32,385 nucleotides of DNA from a virus, in the IMG/VR virus record IMGVR_UViG_3300045282_000174, positions 1 to 32,385 of that record. One strand, 5' to 3'. Numbering within the stretch: the stretch's first letter is position 1; the number at the start of each line of letters is the position of its first letter. Below, piece by piece: positions 1 through 5,815 of the stretch. The position numbers and the translations under genes are program-made. A model generated the notes under the pieces. It made no database searches and was not told where the DNA came from. It saw nothing but the letters and a program-made list of their open reading frames with translations.

Positions 1-525
1 GCCGGAACCTTGCCGCCAGAGATGGCCGAATTGGAAGGGGCCACGCCATACCCGGACAGGCAGGCTATGGAGAAGTGGCGTAACTGGCGCAACCTCATCA
101 TTGACGTGGAAGGCATCGCCAAACTCTCCGGGGCTCTGGATGAGATGATCGTTTGGCCGGACGGCCTGCACAGTCCCTACGACTACAAGACGCGGGGAGC
201 CGCGCCGGTCCCAGGGGCCTCGGAGCAATACTACGGCTCGCAGCTCGACATCTACCATTTGCTTATCGAGCAAGGATGCGGGCTCAAGTGCAACGGCGAC
301 GCCTACCTGGGCTACTACTGGCCCGACACGGTGAGCGGTCACGGGGATTTTAAATTCCATACCTCGGTCGTGAAATTGGCCAGCGACCCAGGCCGCGCGG
401 TCCAGCTCGTAAAGGACGCGGTGGAATGCCTGGCCAAGGACACCCCGCCCCCCTCCTCAGAGGCGTGCGAATACTGCGCCTACGTCAACGCCAGCCGCCC
501 CCATGAGGATAAAGTCGCGGCATGA
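1..525 (+). CDS. PD-(D/E)XK (RecB/Cas4-like) nuclease, 5' partial
   Basis: The frame is open from the first base, so the true start lies upstream and only the C-terminal ~175 residues are visible. An acidic residue followed by DYKT (roughly D52...DYKT) matches the D...(D/E)XK core. QLDIYHLLIE follows, like the QxxxY helix of RecB-family nucleases, and the C-terminal SSEACEYCAY recalls the Cys pair that closes the metal-cluster region of Cas4/AddB-type members, although only two of its usual cysteines are clear here. The family cuts or resects DNA and occurs in many phage replication modules. The stop overlaps the next start (ATGA at 522). The assignment to the superfamily is fairly sure; the exact role (recombination exonuclease or other) is inference. 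Confidence 0.7.
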   Translation, partial: AGTLPPEMAELEGATPYPDRQAMEKWRNWRNLIIDVEGIAKLSGALDEMIVWPDGLHSPYDYKTRGAAPVPGASEQYYGSQLDIYHLLIEQGCGLKCNGDAYLGYYWPDTVSGHGDFKFHTSVVKLASDPGRAVQLVKDAVECLAKDTPPPSSEACEYCAYVNASRPHEDKVAA

Positions 526-641
526 TGAAGGCCAAAGAGGAATTGAGATTTTGGGGCGGCTTGTTTCTTTTCTTCGCTATGTTCGGGGCGATGCTGGTCG
601 GGATATATTGGTGGAGCTGCCACGCCGGGCCATTCAATTGA
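522..641 (+). CDS. Small single-TM membrane peptide, 39 aa
   Basis: Starts ATG-ATG, overlapping the nuclease stop as ATGA, which supports real translation. A charged N-terminus (MMKAKEELRF) is followed by one hydrophobic segment at about residues 11-30, ending IYWW. The function is unknown. Position and size would fit a holin-like or superinfection-related inner-membrane peptide, but no endolysin is nearby. It is translationally coupled at both ends: its TGA overlaps a TTG start of the following lipoprotein. Confidence 0.55.
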   Translation: MMKAKEELRFWGGLFLFFAMFGAMLVGIYWWSCHAGPFN

Positions 642-769
642 GCGTCTTGATATCTTTTTTCTTGATACTTTTTTTCCTGGCCGGGTGCTGCACCTATCAA
701 GGTAAGGCGGTATCCAAGCGCGACGCTGAGGCGATGAAGGCTCTCGGCATGGAGGTTCAATGCCACTAA
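638..769 (+). CDS. Small lipoprotein-like peptide, 43 aa
   Basis: TTG start at 638 overlaps the upstream TGA (TTGA). The product has a hydrophobic stretch of about 14 residues ending in FFLAGCC, a good lipobox (L-A-G-C), so a mature peptide of about 27 residues could be lipid-anchored. An open frame extends further 5' (to 503), but the extension makes little sense before the signal peptide. Phage lipoproteins of this size often act in superinfection exclusion or as outer-membrane spanins. It lacks the Pro-rich character of Rz1, so no function is assigned. The gene overlaps the next start (ATG at 760). Confidence 0.5.
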   Translation: MSVLISFFLILFFLAGCCTYQGKAVSKRDAEAMKALGMEVQCH

Positions 770-912
770 ACACCGATGAGATAAAGGAAAATTTCAGGCG
801 CGCGCTCTTGGACTACCGTGATCGGTTTGGCCTGGTCCAGACTCAGGCGCTCTTGTTACACTTGTTCGCTGAGTGCGAGGAATTGAAGAAAAATTCAGTC
901 GCACGGAACTAA
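760..912 (+). CDS. Hypothetical 50-aa protein
   Basis: ATG at 760 with GGAGG at 751-755, an excellent ribosome site located inside the end of the previous gene. The product (MPLNTDEIKENF...) is charged and predicted helical with a Leu-rich middle (QALLLHLFAECEEL). No family is recognised. It is the last gene before a 430-bp stretch without coding sequence that carries a tRNA. Confidence 0.55.
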   Translation: MPLNTDEIKENFRRALLDYRDRFGLVQTQALLLHLFAECEELKKNSVARN

Positions 913-984
913 AACATTTGGTCTTGGTCGGGGAGATTGCATCCCCACGGGGAGTTTCGTTGAACCGATCAGGGCCGGTCCCTT

Positions 985-1056
985 CGCAGGAGGGCGGTAA
1001 GGTATCGCGCGAGACTCATAACCTCGCCTAAGCCGGTTCGATTCTGGCTCCTGCAA
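985..1056 (+). tRNA. tRNA with CAT anticodon (Met-type), 72 nt, no encoded CCA
   Basis: A full cloverleaf can be drawn. Acceptor CGCAGGA (985-991) pairs with TCCTGCA (1049-1055) except for a C1xA72 mismatch. The D stem is GCGG/TCGC with GG in the loop. The anticodon stem CGAGA/CCTCG has an A.C closing mismatch and loop CTCATAA, giving anticodon CAT. The variable loop is 5 nt. The T stem GCCGG/CTGGC has loop TTCGATT, and the discriminator is A1056. C1xA72 is the mark of bacterial initiator tRNAs, but the anticodon stem lacks the three G:C pairs and position 11:24 is C:G as in elongators. It could therefore be Met or a lysidine-modified Ile2 tRNA. Confidence 0.8.
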
Positions 1057-1264
1057 ATTTCACGAACGTCCGCATGGTGGTGGTTCCCCATGATCGTTGC
1101 TGGCAGAGTCGGGCGGTATGATCCAGCCCCAAAGTGCGAATGGAGTAAATGCGCCATGAGAAAGCCGGGAGGCAAAGGCGAGAAAGCGGGACGAGGATAG
1201 CCGGGGGTTAACCGCCCGGAAGGATATTGTCTCTGCTAGGTGATCGCACCCGCACGGACCAGGC

Positions 1265-1296
1265 TTGACAGGCCGGAGAGACGGTCAGTTTTTAAT
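1265..1296 (+). promoter_or_regulatory. Weak promoter candidate upstream of the ParB-like gene
   Basis: A perfect -35 box TTGACA (1265-1270) is followed by AT-rich TTTAAT (1291-1296), but the spacer is 20 nt, longer than the usual 16-18. It is the only -35 consensus match in the gap and lies 50-80 bases before the gene. Confidence 0.25.
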
Positions 1297-1321
1297 TTAC
1301 AAGAGCTGAACTTTTTTGCAC

Positions 1322-1340
1322 AATAGCGCCGGAGGCTATC
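1322..1340 (+). promoter_or_regulatory. 19-bp inverted repeat enclosing the ribosome site of the ParB-like gene
   Basis: AATAGC-GCCGGAG-GCTATC has the same 6-7-6 layout as the operator-like repeats at 4581, 4725, 10417 and 11673. The SD (GGAG) lies in the 7-base centre, so as RNA it would be the loop of a short ATAGC/GCTAT hairpin just 5' of the ATG at 1344. It could be a DNA operator or a translation control site. Confidence 0.4.
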
Positions 1341-1343
1341 AGA

Positions 1344-1964
1344 ATGTCCAAAGCTCCGGCCAAACCGCCGAACGCTACACTCAATTCGTCTCAAGAAAAA
1401 CCACAAACCTTTGTGCGTCCGACTGTGCGCGTCATGCGCCTGGCCGATCTAAAACCCGCCCCGTACAACCCCCGCACCATTTCTAAAGAAGCTCAGGACG
1501 CCCTCACCGAATCCTTGCGCGAGTTCGGCATCCTTGACGATATCGTGATGAATAAAAGGACCGGGCATATCGTGGCCGGGCATCAACGCTGGAAATCCCT
1601 CATGGACTCCGGCATCATAGAGGCCCCGGTAAAAGTGGTGGATTGGGACTTGGCCAAAGAAAAAGCCGCCAATCTTACCCTGAATAATCCCCACGCGCAA
1701 GGCCAGTTTACAGACGGCCTCCAAGCCATCATTGACGAGCTCAAAGAATCCATGCCCCTCGTTACCCATTCGACCGGGCTTGATCTCCTCTCGCAGGACG
1801 GCGATGACACGCCGCTCTCCACGCGCGGGATCACGCGCCCACCGGCGATGACCTGGGTCTTGTGCGGAATCCCTACGGTTAAATTTGGCGAAGTGGTAGA
1901 CCTGGTGGAAGGCTTGAAAAAAGCGACCGGCGCGCAAGTCCACATCAGCGTATCGGACCAATGA
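1344..1964 (+). CDS. ParB/Srx-like nuclease-fold protein
   Basis: 206 aa. Residues about 30-125 show the ParB-N/sulfiredoxin fold signature: LADLKPAPYNPR (about 33-44), a SLREFG helix, then GHIVAGHQR (74-82), the conserved GxxxxGHxR motif, and NLTLNN further on. Phage members are single-domain proteins often beside DNA methyltransferases; some have nuclease or CTPase activity. The C-terminal 70 residues have no recognised domain, and no HTH as in chromosomal ParB is seen, so it is unlikely to be the centromere-binding partner of the ParA at 9.7-10.3 kb. ATG is chosen from GGAGGCTATC at 1331-1340. Its end overlaps the following methyltransferase-like gene by 4 bases. Confidence 0.8.
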   Translation: MSKAPAKPPNATLNSSQEKPQTFVRPTVRVMRLADLKPAPYNPRTISKEAQDALTESLREFGILDDIVMNKRTGHIVAGHQRWKSLMDSGIIEAPVKVVDWDLAKEKAANLTLNNPHAQGQFTDGLQAIIDELKESMPLVTHSTGLDLLSQDGDDTPLSTRGITRPPAMTWVLCGIPTVKFGEVVDLVEGLKKATGAQVHISVSDQ

Positions 1965-2536
1965 GCGGCACGCAGACCAAGCGGAACAATTCAAACCTCG
2001 GAATTAAATTACGGCTGCGCGAACACTTCCTTGACCGCTACCACGCCGACAAGAGCCCCATAATTTTTGATGCGTGCTGCGCCGATTCTGTGCTTTGGAA
2101 TACGCTCAAAAAAAGATATAAATTCAAATACTGGGGCGTTGATAAACGGAGGCTATCGTCGGACATTCTCAAGATCGACTCGACCCGCATCCTGTCTATG
2201 GATGGTTGGGATTTCGATATCATCGACATCGACACTTGGGGAAGTCCGTTCTCACAGTGGTTTCAAATCCTCCCGCGCATCACAAAACCCATCACGGTAT
2301 TTTTAACCATCGGCTCGACCATGCACCACGGTTGCGCTACCAAAGAGATGATGCCGGCCGCTGGCCTGGGCGAGCTCACGCGCTACATGCCGGAGAGCTT
2401 TGGCCTGTCGCTCTCTCCTCACCTTATTGATGTGGCCCTTGGCCGCATCTATAGCCACGGCCTCAAAGCCGTGGAGTGTCTGCAAGGCAAAAGCGGAAAC
2501 ATGACCTACGTCGGAATACGAATGGAGAAAAACTAA
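1961..2536 (+). CDS. Class I SAM methyltransferase-like protein
   Basis: 191 aa. FDACCADSVLW (36-46) resembles a modified motif I of Rossmann methyltransferases. GVDKR (59-63) could be the acidic end of strand 2. DIIDIDTWGSPF (86-97) matches the D-x-D-x-[YWF]-G-[ST]-P motif IV seen in Trm1-type and some phage methyltransferases. Substrate is unknown (DNA, tRNA or other). The gene is coupled by 4-bp overlap to the ParB-like gene and by 1 bp to the Gp37/Gp68 gene, so the three form one translational unit. The Gly-rich loop of motif I is replaced by Cys-Ala residues, so activity is not certain. Confidence 0.55.
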   Translation: MSGTQTKRNNSNLGIKLRLREHFLDRYHADKSPIIFDACCADSVLWNTLKKRYKFKYWGVDKRRLSSDILKIDSTRILSMDGWDFDIIDIDTWGSPFSQWFQILPRITKPITVFLTIGSTMHHGCATKEMMPAAGLGELTRYMPESFGLSLSPHLIDVALGRIYSHGLKAVECLQGKSGNMTYVGIRMEKN

Positions 2537-3300
2537 TGTCTGAGAAAACGGCTATCGCCTGGACGGATCACACGTTCAATCCCTGGATGGGATGTGTGAA
2601 GGTAAGCGACGGATGTAAAAACTGCTACGCGGAAACGCTGACAAAAAATCGCATGGGCTTAGACGTGTGGGGCCTCACGAAAAAGCGCCAGCGCACCAGC
2701 CAAGACAATTGGAAAAACCCGCACGCCTGGAATGCTCAGGCCATCAAAGACCAAAGGCAGCACCGGGTTTTCTCTGGATCACTCTGCGATATTTTTGAGG
2801 ATCACAAAGATTTGAAGGCGATTCGCACGGACCTGTGGGCCACGATCCGGGCGACGCCCTATTTAGACTGGCAGCTCCTCACCAAACGCCCGGAGAACAT
2901 CCCCCTATTCCTGCCCCTGGATTGGGAGGACGGCTTTGCAAACGTGTGGCTCGGAACCTCCATTGAGGACATGCGCGTGGCCTGGCGCGCCGACGCCTTG
3001 CGGAAAATCCCGGCCCGCATTCGGTTCATCTCCTATGAACCGGCCCTAGGCCCCTTGGACAAGCTCAACCTCACGGGCATCCAATGGATCATCTATGGCG
3101 GGGAATCCGGCCCCGGCTACAGGGGTCATGACCTGGCCTGGCCGCGCGCGATGCGCGACCGCTGCAAAAAAGAAGGGATCGCCTTTTTCTACAAGCAATC
3201 CCCCGCCTGGCGTACCGAGATGGGTATCACGCTCGACGGTGAAACGGTTCGGCAGTATCCAAAGTCCGACGCCATCCAGTCGGAATTACAATTCGTCTGA
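2536..3300 (+). CDS. Phage Gp37/Gp68 (DUF5131) family, three-Cys motif protein
   Basis: 254 aa. NPWMGCVKVSDGCKNCYAE (15-33) carries C20, C27 and C30, the three-Cys motif of this family, which is related to radical-SAM enzymes. Later blocks (FSGSLCDIFEDH, LLTKRPENI, WLGTSIE, FISYEPALGPL, IIYGGESGPG, FFYKQ) are typical in order. Length is usual for the family. The reaction is not established; members commonly sit beside methyltransferase-like 'three-Cys-motif partner' genes, which fits the upstream neighbour. The start is the ATG at 2536, overlapping the previous TAA by one base. Confidence 0.85.
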   Translation: MSEKTAIAWTDHTFNPWMGCVKVSDGCKNCYAETLTKNRMGLDVWGLTKKRQRTSQDNWKNPHAWNAQAIKDQRQHRVFSGSLCDIFEDHKDLKAIRTDLWATIRATPYLDWQLLTKRPENIPLFLPLDWEDGFANVWLGTSIEDMRVAWRADALRKIPARIRFISYEPALGPLDKLNLTGIQWIIYGGESGPGYRGHDLAWPRAMRDRCKKEGIAFFYKQSPAWRTEMGITLDGETVRQYPKSDAIQSELQFV

Positions 3301-3330
3301 GTTCTCTAATTCGAAAGGAGGGTACACACA

Positions 3331-4167
3331 ATGTCATGGTTTAAAGTAGACGGAGATTTACCCGGCCATCCCAAAGTGCTGCGCTTGGCAGCTCTGACAG
3401 GCATGGAGCCGGACCTGGTGGTAGGCAAGCTCAATCGGCTATGGGGATGGGCTCAAAAGTATGCGGAAGATGGCGACCTAAGCCGGTTCGATCCAACCGA
3501 AATTAGCCTGGCCCTGGGCATCCCCCCAGGGATTGATTTTCTCAAAAATCTAATCGCGTGCGGCTTTGTAGATTCCTATCCGTACACCAGAATTCATGAT
3601 TGGTGGGACTACATCGGGCCATGGCTAAATGCCAAGTATAAACGCTCACCGGCAAAATGGAAACGTATAAGACGCCTCTATAATACGCCAGTTTCTCAAC
3701 ACCGCCATGTAACTGTTACAGCACCAGTGACAGAACAGTTACCTAACAGCGACGTAACTGGAAAGATAAGAGGAGATGTGATAAGAAAAGACGTTGAACT
3801 ACAAGACCCCCTTACCCCCACAAGTGGGGGCCTTGCTTCGCAGGAAAATCACCAGCCGGAAGGAGACACCGGCCAACCCCCAAACGCAGAAACCCCAAGG
3901 CCCGCAAAAAGAAGTCTTAGAGCCTTGGGGTTAAACCCCAGGGCCATTGCCAAGGCGCATCAAAAAGCCTTGGAGATGGAGGCCAAACGGCAGGCGGCTA
4001 TAGCCAAGGCTGAGGAACGCCAGCAGGAAACAGTCAGCGACATGACCGACGAGGAGCGCGACGAAATTATGCGGCAGAATGCCCCGCATCTCTGGATGAT
4101 GCGCCAAATCCGAAAAGGCAGGATCGTTGATATTAAAGTCATCACGCCCGACGTGGTAGCCGCGTGA
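3331..4167 (+). CDS. Phage replication-type protein with N-terminal winged helix
   Basis: 278 aa behind a good SD (AAAGGAGGG at 3315-3323). Residues 1-95 (MSWFKVDGDLPGHPKVLRLA..., LWGWAQKYAEDGDL, FVDS...IHDWW) match the first domain of phage replisome-organiser/DnaD-like proteins, which bind origin DNA. The middle (about 120-190) is Pro/Gly/Thr-rich linker, encoding a C5-G5 inverted repeat near 3824-3839. The C-terminus is Ala/Glu/Arg-rich and helical. By position, upstream of the regulatory region, an origin-binding initiator role is plausible but not shown. Confidence 0.55.
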   Translation: MSWFKVDGDLPGHPKVLRLAALTGMEPDLVVGKLNRLWGWAQKYAEDGDLSRFDPTEISLALGIPPGIDFLKNLIACGFVDSYPYTRIHDWWDYIGPWLNAKYKRSPAKWKRIRRLYNTPVSQHRHVTVTAPVTEQLPNSDVTGKIRGDVIRKDVELQDPLTPTSGGLASQENHQPEGDTGQPPNAETPRPAKRSLRALGLNPRAIAKAHQKALEMEAKRQAAIAKAEERQQETVSDMTDEERDEIMRQNAPHLWMMRQIRKGRIVDIKVITPDVVAA

Positions 4168-4334
4168 CGGATCGCCAGAAAAAGCTCGTTGATGAAATCG
4201 TGGCCCGCTGGCATGTGCGGAGTTACCGCCATATCTCCGTGCAGCAGGCCGCTTTAGACATCGGCGTGCTTTGCGGAATTATTTACGCCATGGAGCCGGA
4301 CCCCAAAGTGACCGGCAGCGCAAAACCGGCTTGA
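4164..4334 (+). CDS. Hypothetical 56-aa protein, HTH-like
   Basis: GTG start overlaps the previous TGA (GTGA at 4164-4167). The product MTDRQKKLVDEIVARWHVR... is basic and helical. SVQQAALDIGVLCGIIYAME could be a helix-turn-helix, but it is too short to be sure. It is preferred over the frame at 4271-4498, which starts at a TTG without a ribosome site and is Arg/Lys-biased. Confidence 0.5.
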   Translation: MTDRQKKLVDEIVARWHVRSYRHISVQQAALDIGVLCGIIYAMEPDPKVTGSAKPA

Positions 4335-4488
4335 GCTCCGCTTATGGAATCGCGCCAAACGAACGGAACCTGGCCGGGATTAAACGAACGCAGGCCAAAC
4401 ACATAAAGCCCCGGTCTGGAAAAAAGACACGGCTAAAAAACGAAGCTAGGCCCATAGAATCGCGTCGATTGACGGAAAGGCTCTCTAT

Positions 4489-4507
4489 AGTAGCCTAAAC
4501 AGCTATC
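4489..4507. promoter_or_regulatory. Degenerate operator-like inverted repeat
   Basis: AGTAGC-CTAAACA-GCTATC: the right half is exact and the left half matches GATAGC at 4 of 6, with the same 7-base centre length as the better sites. Confidence 0.3.
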
Positions 4508-4534
4508 ATCCAGCGTCCTACCTATCGACGGAAA

Positions 4535-4554
4535 GATTTTACCCCCCTAAAATC
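4535..4554 (+). repeat. Perfect 7-bp hairpin with six-C loop
   Basis: GATTTTA (4535-4541), CCCCCC, TAAAATC (4548-4554). There is no following T-run, so an intrinsic terminator is unlikely. It could be a cruciform or protein site. Confidence 0.45.
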
Positions 4555-4580
4555 GAATCCTAGGCCCTTGTACCTACTGG

Positions 4581-4599
4581 CATAGCCGTTTAAGCTATC
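4581..4599. promoter_or_regulatory. Operator-like inverted repeat
   Basis: CATAGC-CGTTTAA-GCTATC: 5-bp arms, AT-rich 7-base centre. Its centre is 144 bp upstream of the centre of the 4725-4743 site. Confidence 0.45.
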
Positions 4600-4624
4600 A
4601 CCAGGCCCGCCCCGGCATACCCTT

Positions 4625-4656
4625 ACATGTTCAAATGTACATGTTCATTTATACAT
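4625..4656 (+). repeat. 14-bp direct repeats shared with the parA upstream region
   Basis: Two tandem units, ACATGTTCAAATGT and ACATGTTCATTTAT, then ACAT. The reverse complement of 10361-10396 contains nearly the same sequence (ATGTTCAAATAT then ACATGTTCATTTGA). Repeats like this next to a ParA/RHH cassette are typical partition-complex binding sites; this second copy is about 5.7 kb from the cassette. Confidence 0.6.
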
Positions 4657-4682
4657 CCCTACCCCATTAAACCCATCGGTTG

Positions 4683-4711
4683 TTAACTCATGTTAAGCCT
4701 GAGACGATAAT
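4683..4711 (+). promoter_or_regulatory. Possible upstream promoter
   Basis: TTAACT (4683-4688), 17-bp spacer, GATAAT (4706-4711). It matches sigma70 at 4/6 and 5/6 and ends just before the better promoter at 4717. Confidence 0.3.
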
Positions 4712-4716
4712 ATCCC

Positions 4717-4745
4717 TTGTAAGCGATAGCATTTAATGCTATCAT
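4717..4745 (+). promoter_or_regulatory. Promoter with embedded 19-bp operator (site A)
   Basis: -35 TTGTAA (4717-4722), 17-bp spacer, -10 TATCAT (4740-4745). A perfect inverted repeat GATAGCAT-TTA-ATGCTATC (4725-4743) fills the spacer and overlaps the -10, so binding there should block polymerase. Predicted start near 4752, about 30 bases before the ATG at 4781. Almost the same block occurs at 10409-10437. Confidence 0.65.
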
Positions 4746-4780
4746 TAAGTAGAAGGAAGAAGAAGAAACAGGAGGCTATC

Positions 4781-5098
4781 ATGACCTACCAGGAAGCCAA
4801 AGAGAAACTAGGAAATCGGACCAGCCGGAAACTCGCGAATAATACATACCTTATACTGGACGGCCAAAACATCGCCGTTCGGCTCCATGCCACAAACGTC
4901 CTAACCTTCACGCCCCAGGGAACCGTGATTTATAACTCTGGCGGCTGGCAGACACGAACCACGAAAGAACGGATGAACGCTTACGGGCAGGCTTTTATTT
5001 GCCAGCGCAGCGGGTCGTGGTTGATCGGCGGCAATCCCTACCAAGACGGCATCGAATTAAACGCCGCAACCGGCGCGCCAATTCAGGCGGTGGCGTAA
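4781..5098 (+). CDS. Conserved phage hypothetical protein, 105 aa
   Basis: ATG 4781 directly after GGAGGCTATC (4771-4780). The sequence runs KEKLGNRTSRKLANNTYL, IAVRLHATNVLTF, NSGGWQTRTTKERMN, a pattern I recognise from uncharacterised phage proteins, probably a small beta-rich fold, without a known function. First gene of a long coupled operon driven by the operator-bearing promoter at 4717-4745, hence probably early. Confidence 0.65.
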   Translation: MTYQEAKEKLGNRTSRKLANNTYLILDGQNIAVRLHATNVLTFTPQGTVIYNSGGWQTRTTKERMNAYGQAFICQRSGSWLIGGNPYQDGIELNAATGAPIQAVA

Positions 5099-5256
5099 TG
5101 TTTACCTACCGCCTTGAAGTTCTCATTGACGGGGAGTGGGTCATAGCCGCCTCTGGCCTATCCAGCATCGAAGCTCAAGCCGAGGCCCTGGCGTTTACGC
5201 GCTTCAAAATTATTCCCGACGTAGCAGAAAATACTATCATTAGGGAGGTCCGCTAA
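5098..5256 (+). CDS. Hypothetical 52-aa protein
   Basis: TAATG overlap with the gene before it (ATG 5098). The product MFTYRLEVLIDGEWVIAASG... is predicted beta-alpha-beta and resembles small single-domain phage proteins. No family is assigned. The next gene starts on its stop codon (TAATG at 5254-5258). Confidence 0.5.
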   Translation: MFTYRLEVLIDGEWVIAASGLSSIEAQAEALAFTRFKIIPDVAENTIIREVR

Positions 5257-5429
5257 TGGAATCCCTATGGGAAGTCAAAGAATTCATTGCTTGGTTGGAA
5301 AAAAACAAGGACCATTTTCTGACCTACTCCGTCGAGGAGATAGCGAACCTCGCAAAGATGGCCGGGTTCAATCCGATGGTCGTCAATCAATGGCAGACGC
5401 GCGAAAAATTCCGACGGGTGCAGCCGTGA
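5256..5429 (+). CDS. Hypothetical 57-aa protein
   Basis: ATG 5256 overlaps the preceding TAA. GGGAGG at about 5243-5248 serves as SD. The product (MESLWEVKEFIAWLEKNKDH...) is helical and acidic, then basic at the end (REKFRRVQP). SVEEIANLAKMAGFNPMVVNQW could be a small helix-turn-helix. No function is assigned. Confidence 0.5.
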   Translation: MESLWEVKEFIAWLEKNKDHFLTYSVEEIANLAKMAGFNPMVVNQWQTREKFRRVQP

Positions 5430-5815
5430 ACGTCCTACCCTTTAATGTCCCGGTCATCACCTTGACGCCGGAGGAAGTGGAAATCCGGGCATGGCTCAAG
5501 GCGAACCGGGACACGCTGGCCGGGCGGGACGCGACTGAGGTGGCAAGCCTGGCGGTCCTTTGCGGGTTTCATATCGCTGATGTTTGTTTTGCCCTATCGA
5601 ATTTTCAGGACGCCATGCAGGGCTCGCATCTGGAAAACCGGCTGGCCTTCCAAGCCTGGCGGCAGGAGATGGCGATGGCCGAATTTTTTAAGCTCAGGAA
5701 AAAATTGGAGGAGCCGGAGGAGTTGAACCTTTTACCGCAATGGCGCGAGCTCGTCGCGTACTCAATCACAGGCGAAGAAACAACCTTTAAAGGAGGCTAT
5801 CAAAATGTCCCATGA
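5426..5815 (+). CDS. Hypothetical 129-aa helical protein
   Basis: The GTG at 5426 overlaps the upstream TGA and is preferred over the 5267 start, which would overlap the whole preceding gene. The product VNVLPFNVPVITLTPEEVE... has a helical core (EVASLAVLCGFHIADVCFAL) and a charged coiled-coil-like segment (AMAEFFKLRKKLEEPEE). The C-terminus overlaps the next start (5805) by 11 bases. No family is recognised. Confidence 0.5.
   Translation: MNVLPFNVPVITLTPEEVEIRAWLKANRDTLAGRDATEVASLAVLCGFHIADVCFALSNFQDAMQGSHLENRLAFQAWRQEMAMAEFFKLRKKLEEPEELNLLPQWRELVAYSITGEETTFKGGYQNVP

Larger units (their letters stand above)
913..1343 (+). other. Non-coding region carrying a tRNA and upstream signals
   Basis: About 430 bases without a convincing gene. 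It holds a tRNA (985-1056), an imperfect GC-rich inverted repeat around GGTTAACC (1201-1219), paired GTCTCT/AGAGAC segments (about 1230 and 1278), a weak promoter candidate (1265-1296) and an inverted repeat around the ribosome site of the next gene (1322-1340). A tiny ATG frame near 1156 (starting MRKPGGKGEK) has no good support. The stretch between the tRNA and the next gene may be transcribed as a structured leader. Confidence 0.5.
4335..4780. promoter_or_regulatory. Regulatory region, about 445 bp, possibly origin or control centre
   Basis: No convincing gene. Contents in order: a direct repeat with core GACGGAAAG (4466-4479 and 4522-4535); inverted repeat 4489-4507; hairpin 4535-4554; inverted repeat 4581-4599; two 14-bp direct repeats 4625-4656 shared with the parA promoter region; AT-rich GTTAA pairs (4683-4697); two promoter candidates (4683-4711 and 4717-4745) and a perfect inverted repeat 4725-4743. 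CTAGGCCC also occurs twice (about 4446 and 4561). This density suggests the main early control region or a replication/partition site. Confidence 0.55.

Noticed and set aside
522-769. Rz/Rz1 spanin pair
   Set aside because: The TM peptide lacks a periplasmic coiled coil and the lipopeptide is not Pro-rich; no endolysin nearby.
921-975. Possible second tRNA or structured RNA around GGGGAGATTGCATCCCC
   Set aside because: A 5-bp stem with a 7-base loop exists, but position 33 is not T, no T-arm pairs and no acceptor stem closes.
3824-3839. Terminator inside the replication-type gene
   Set aside because: The C5/G5 inverted repeat is in frame within a Pro/Gly-rich linker and has no following T-run.
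4271-4498. 75-codon + frame from a TTG
   Set aside because: No ribosome site, Arg/Lys-biased composition, and overlaps the better supported 4164-4334 gene; the region holds repeats.
4625-4656. CRISPR-like repeat
   Set aside because: Only two adjacent 14-bp units without spacers; explained better as protein-binding repeats.
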